A stretch of DNA of 64,000 nucleotides from the NCBI GenBank assembly GCA_951812795.1, contig OX638325.1, positions 62,001 to 126,000 of the forward strand, read 5' to 3'. The stretch is from an uncultured Dehalococcoidia bacterium (lineage in GTDB: Bacteria > Chloroflexota > Dehalococcoidia > Lucifugimonadales > Lucifugimonadaceae). Positions 62,311-64,000 of this stretch are shown here, one piece after another. A program made the translations under genes and the position numbers. The notes beneath the pieces were generated by a model. The model did not search any database. It worked only from the letters and a program-made list of their open reading frames with translations, and had not been told where the DNA came from. The number at the start of each line of letters is the position of its first letter. Position 1 is the stretch's first letter.

Positions 62311-63225
62311 CTAACTGGCGCCGAAGTAGGTCGAGAGATCGCCTTCGGTAAGCCAGTAGAAGACGAGATACGCACCCACCACCGCGAGGATGACCGCGGA
62401 AGCGCGTTCGACGTACTGCATCGATCTTCGGAGCGGATTCAAGATTGCGCTCTTGAACAACGCGATGCCGATTGTGACCAACATGATTAGGAATGCCATC
62501 CCGCCAGCGTAGGCGACGAACTGTATCAATCCCGAAAAGAATCCCTCGCGACCGAACGAGCTGGTCACAACGCTCAAGAAAAGCGGCAGCGTGCAACTCA
62601 GAGAGGCCAACGCGTAGCTGACGCCGAAGAGGAAGTAACCGCCAAGCGTCGATACTCGTGGATCTCCGACGCGATCCGCCATGCGTTGCGCGACGCCGGT
62701 GTAGATCTTCCCGCCGACGAGGATGTAGGCCGCAATCAGCGTCATCACGATTCCAAGTGTGAAGCCGATCCACGGCAATGCTTCTTTGACAAGCTCTTGG
62801 CTCGCCGATACCAAAAGCCCTGCGGCACCGAAGAGGGCCACAAATCCAACGCCCATCGCCAGACTTACGTAGATGGCTTTCGATCCGCGTTTGGCAACTC
62901 CGGCTAAGCTTGTGTCGCCATCGACATCGGATTCGTCCCGCAGATAGATCGTCAGGTAGGCGGGCAGCATCACAAATCCGCAAGGATTTACCGCGGCGAC
63001 CATACCGGCCACGAATGCGTAACCGAACGGCAAAAGGTCGCCAATGTTGGTGACCCACGACGTCGACGTGCTCTGGATCCCCAGGACGTTGCCGACGGTG
63101 TCGTTAGCGCCCGGGCCTTGCAAAACCCCCGTTACGAAGGCGACAACCAACAACAGTACGGCGCCAATGGCGGTGGTAAGTTGGATTGGCGTAATCGGTT
63201 GGGCAAGTGGCCCCGGCAATTTCAT
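62311..63225 (-). CDS. ccdA: Cytochrome c biogenesis protein CcdA-like thiol transporter
   Basis: A 304-residue membrane protein of the CcdA/DsbD family with an extra N-terminal helix. The redox pair is Cys82 (VNPCGFVMLPAYL) and Cys211 (SLSCTLPLFL), each in its characteristic Pro-containing motif. It moves reducing power across the membrane for cytochrome c thiols or extracytoplasmic disulfides, so it complements the ccm cluster 4 kb away. It is convergent with the fumarylacetoacetase-family gene. Confidence 0.9.
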   Translation of the reverse strand: MKLPGPLAQPITPIQLTTAIGAVLLLVVAFVTGVLQGPGANDTVGNVLGIQSTSTSWVTNIGDLLPFGYAFVAGMVAAVNPCGFVMLPAYLTIYLRDESDVDGDTSLAGVAKRGSKAIYVSLAMGVGFVALFGAAGLLVSASQELVKEALPWIGFTLGIVMTLIAAYILVGGKIYTGVAQRMADRVGDPRVSTLGGYFLFGVSYALASLSCTLPLFLSVVTSSFGREGFFSGLIQFVAYAGGMAFLIMLVTIGIALFKSAILNPLRRSMQYVERASAVILAVVGAYLVFYWLTEGDLSTYFGAS

Positions 63226-63488
63226 GTCATGACTCCCGTATTGACGAAACTAACGATGTGATCGCGATTGCTTAAATCTGCGAGCGACAACCGATGCATT
63301 TAAAGAATAACGACTCGAACTGGGATTTGGTCGCATGTCATCCGTCAGAATGATCGATTGATGTCGTTGAAATAGCTCTTTGTGATACCATCGAACATTG
63401 GTTCCAAAGGTCAAATTGATGCTTTGGAGGCGCTTCGCGCGCCATGTGAAAGCCTAAGACATGACGATCAGGAGATCACCTTACTACC
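63226..63488. other. Divergent intergenic region before rpsB
   Basis: A 263-base gap between ccdA and rpsB. I see a weak promoter candidate (TTGATG at 63358, then TGTGAT after 17 bases) and AGGAG at 63470-63474 upstream of rpsB. No clear leader hairpin for ribosomal autoregulation was recognised. Confidence 0.35.
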
Positions 63489-64000
63489 TTGACGACCGAA
63501 ACCGTAGCTGCCGAGACACAAGTCGCAGCCGCAGAATCTGAAGACCTTGAGCCCTTGACCGTCGAAGGGCTTTACCGCGCTGGAGTGCACCTTGGTCATC
63601 TTTCGAAGCGCTGGCACCCGCGCATGCGTGATTACATCCGACTTAAGCACCAGAAACGCCATGTATTGGACATGGATAAAACCATCGAAGCGATCGAAGC
63701 GGCAAAGACCGCGGTGCGTGAAATTGTCGCGGCCGGTGGTGAATGCCTCATGGTCGGAACGAAGCCCCAAGCGCGAACCGAGATCGAACGACTGGCCAAA
63801 TCGGTTGGCGCTTCGTACATCACCTCGCGATGGCTCGGCGGCACGATGACAAACTTCAGCACGATATCTCGCCGCATTGAAGCGCTCATTCAACTTGAAG
63901 AGGACTTCGCCAAAGGCGAGGTACAGGCGCATACGAAACGCGAACTATTGATGAAACAGACCGAGGTAAAACGGCTCAATAAGTTTTTCGGCGGCATCAA
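63489..64000 (+). CDS. rpsB: 30S ribosomal protein S2 (3' truncated)
   Basis: The frame runs off the window after 170 codons. Residues 33-60 show GVHLGHLSKRWHPRMRDYI, then RHVLDMDKTIEAI, LMVGTKPQA and SRWLGGTMTNF, all hallmarks of S2. The preceding about 28 residues are an acidic extension. TTG at 63489 is the only usual start in frame after the stop at 63462; AGGAG lies about 14 bases upstream. S2 is part of the small ribosomal subunit head; tsf would be expected downstream. Confidence 0.93.
   Translation, partial: MTTETVAAETQVAAAESEDLEPLTVEGLYRAGVHLGHLSKRWHPRMRDYIRLKHQKRHVLDMDKTIEAIEAAKTAVREIVAAGGECLMVGTKPQARTEIERLAKSVGASYITSRWLGGTMTNFSTISRRIEALIQLEEDFAKGEVQAHTKRELLMKQTEVKRLNKFFGGI

Overview
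The window looks like a chromosomal segment of a Chloroflexota bacterium, most likely from a Dehalococcoidia/SAR202-type lineage. This is inferred from several features. Three lipoprotein solute-binding proteins carry Val/Glu/Lys repeat linkers (VEKEVEV-type) behind the lipobox, a habit typical of Chloroflexota. GC content is moderate and TTG/GTG starts are frequent. ABC importers, sulfatases, an enolase-superfamily enzyme and amidohydrolases are abundant, and CcmE is of the CxxxY type. No phage, insertion sequence, CRISPR array or rRNA was seen.

Layout. 0-10.7 kb: the 3' end of an iron-dependent alcohol dehydrogenase (hydroxyacid-oxoacid transhydrogenase type), a full-length Lhr helicase, DUF1330, an AIM24-family protein, a class II Fic protein, a Gfo/Idh/MocA oxidoreductase, a nicotinamidase and an unknown protein. 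10.7-36.4 kb: an uptake island with three oligopeptide/dipeptide-family (Opp/Dpp) ABC systems. Cluster A (13.2-21.0 kb) is one operon: binding protein, two permeases, two ATPases and a cytoplasmic sulfatase, with a divergent seven-repeat FG-GAP/ASPIC lipoprotein. Cluster B (22.5-26.4 kb) is a binding protein and two permeases without ATPases. Cluster C (26.5-36.4 kb) has the same parts as cluster A but rearranged: permeases plus an enolase-superfamily enzyme, a divergent binding protein plus a second FG-GAP/ASPIC lipoprotein, and a convergent ATPase pair. A VapBC-like toxin-antitoxin pair and remnants of unknown genes sit between A and B.

36.4-49 kb: a quinone-oxidoreductase-like dehydrogenase, three tRNAs (Gly-GCC, Leu-CAA, Phe-GAA), a DnaQ-fold protein that has lost catalytic residues, a Pta-like DRTGG protein, a methyltransferase, a PcrA/UvrD helicase, a hydratase/dehydrogenase operon (two hot-dog proteins plus a tandem double SDR) resembling a split peroxisomal multifunctional enzyme, a ThuA-like protein and a Nudix-GNAT fusion. 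49-64 kb: 2-oxoacid:acceptor oxidoreductase (KorA/KorB), a second sulfatase, PlsY with an altered motif, an MFS transporter, a ccmABCDE-type cytochrome c maturation cluster transcribed behind two amidohydrolase genes, a fumarylacetoacetase-family protein, CcdA, and the start of rpsB.

Taken together, the island suggests import and cytoplasmic processing of sulfated or acidic small organic compounds. The substrates cannot be read from the sequence. The strongest candidate for an undescribed system is the duplicated module that joins a surface beta-propeller lipoprotein to an Opp/Dpp-like importer.
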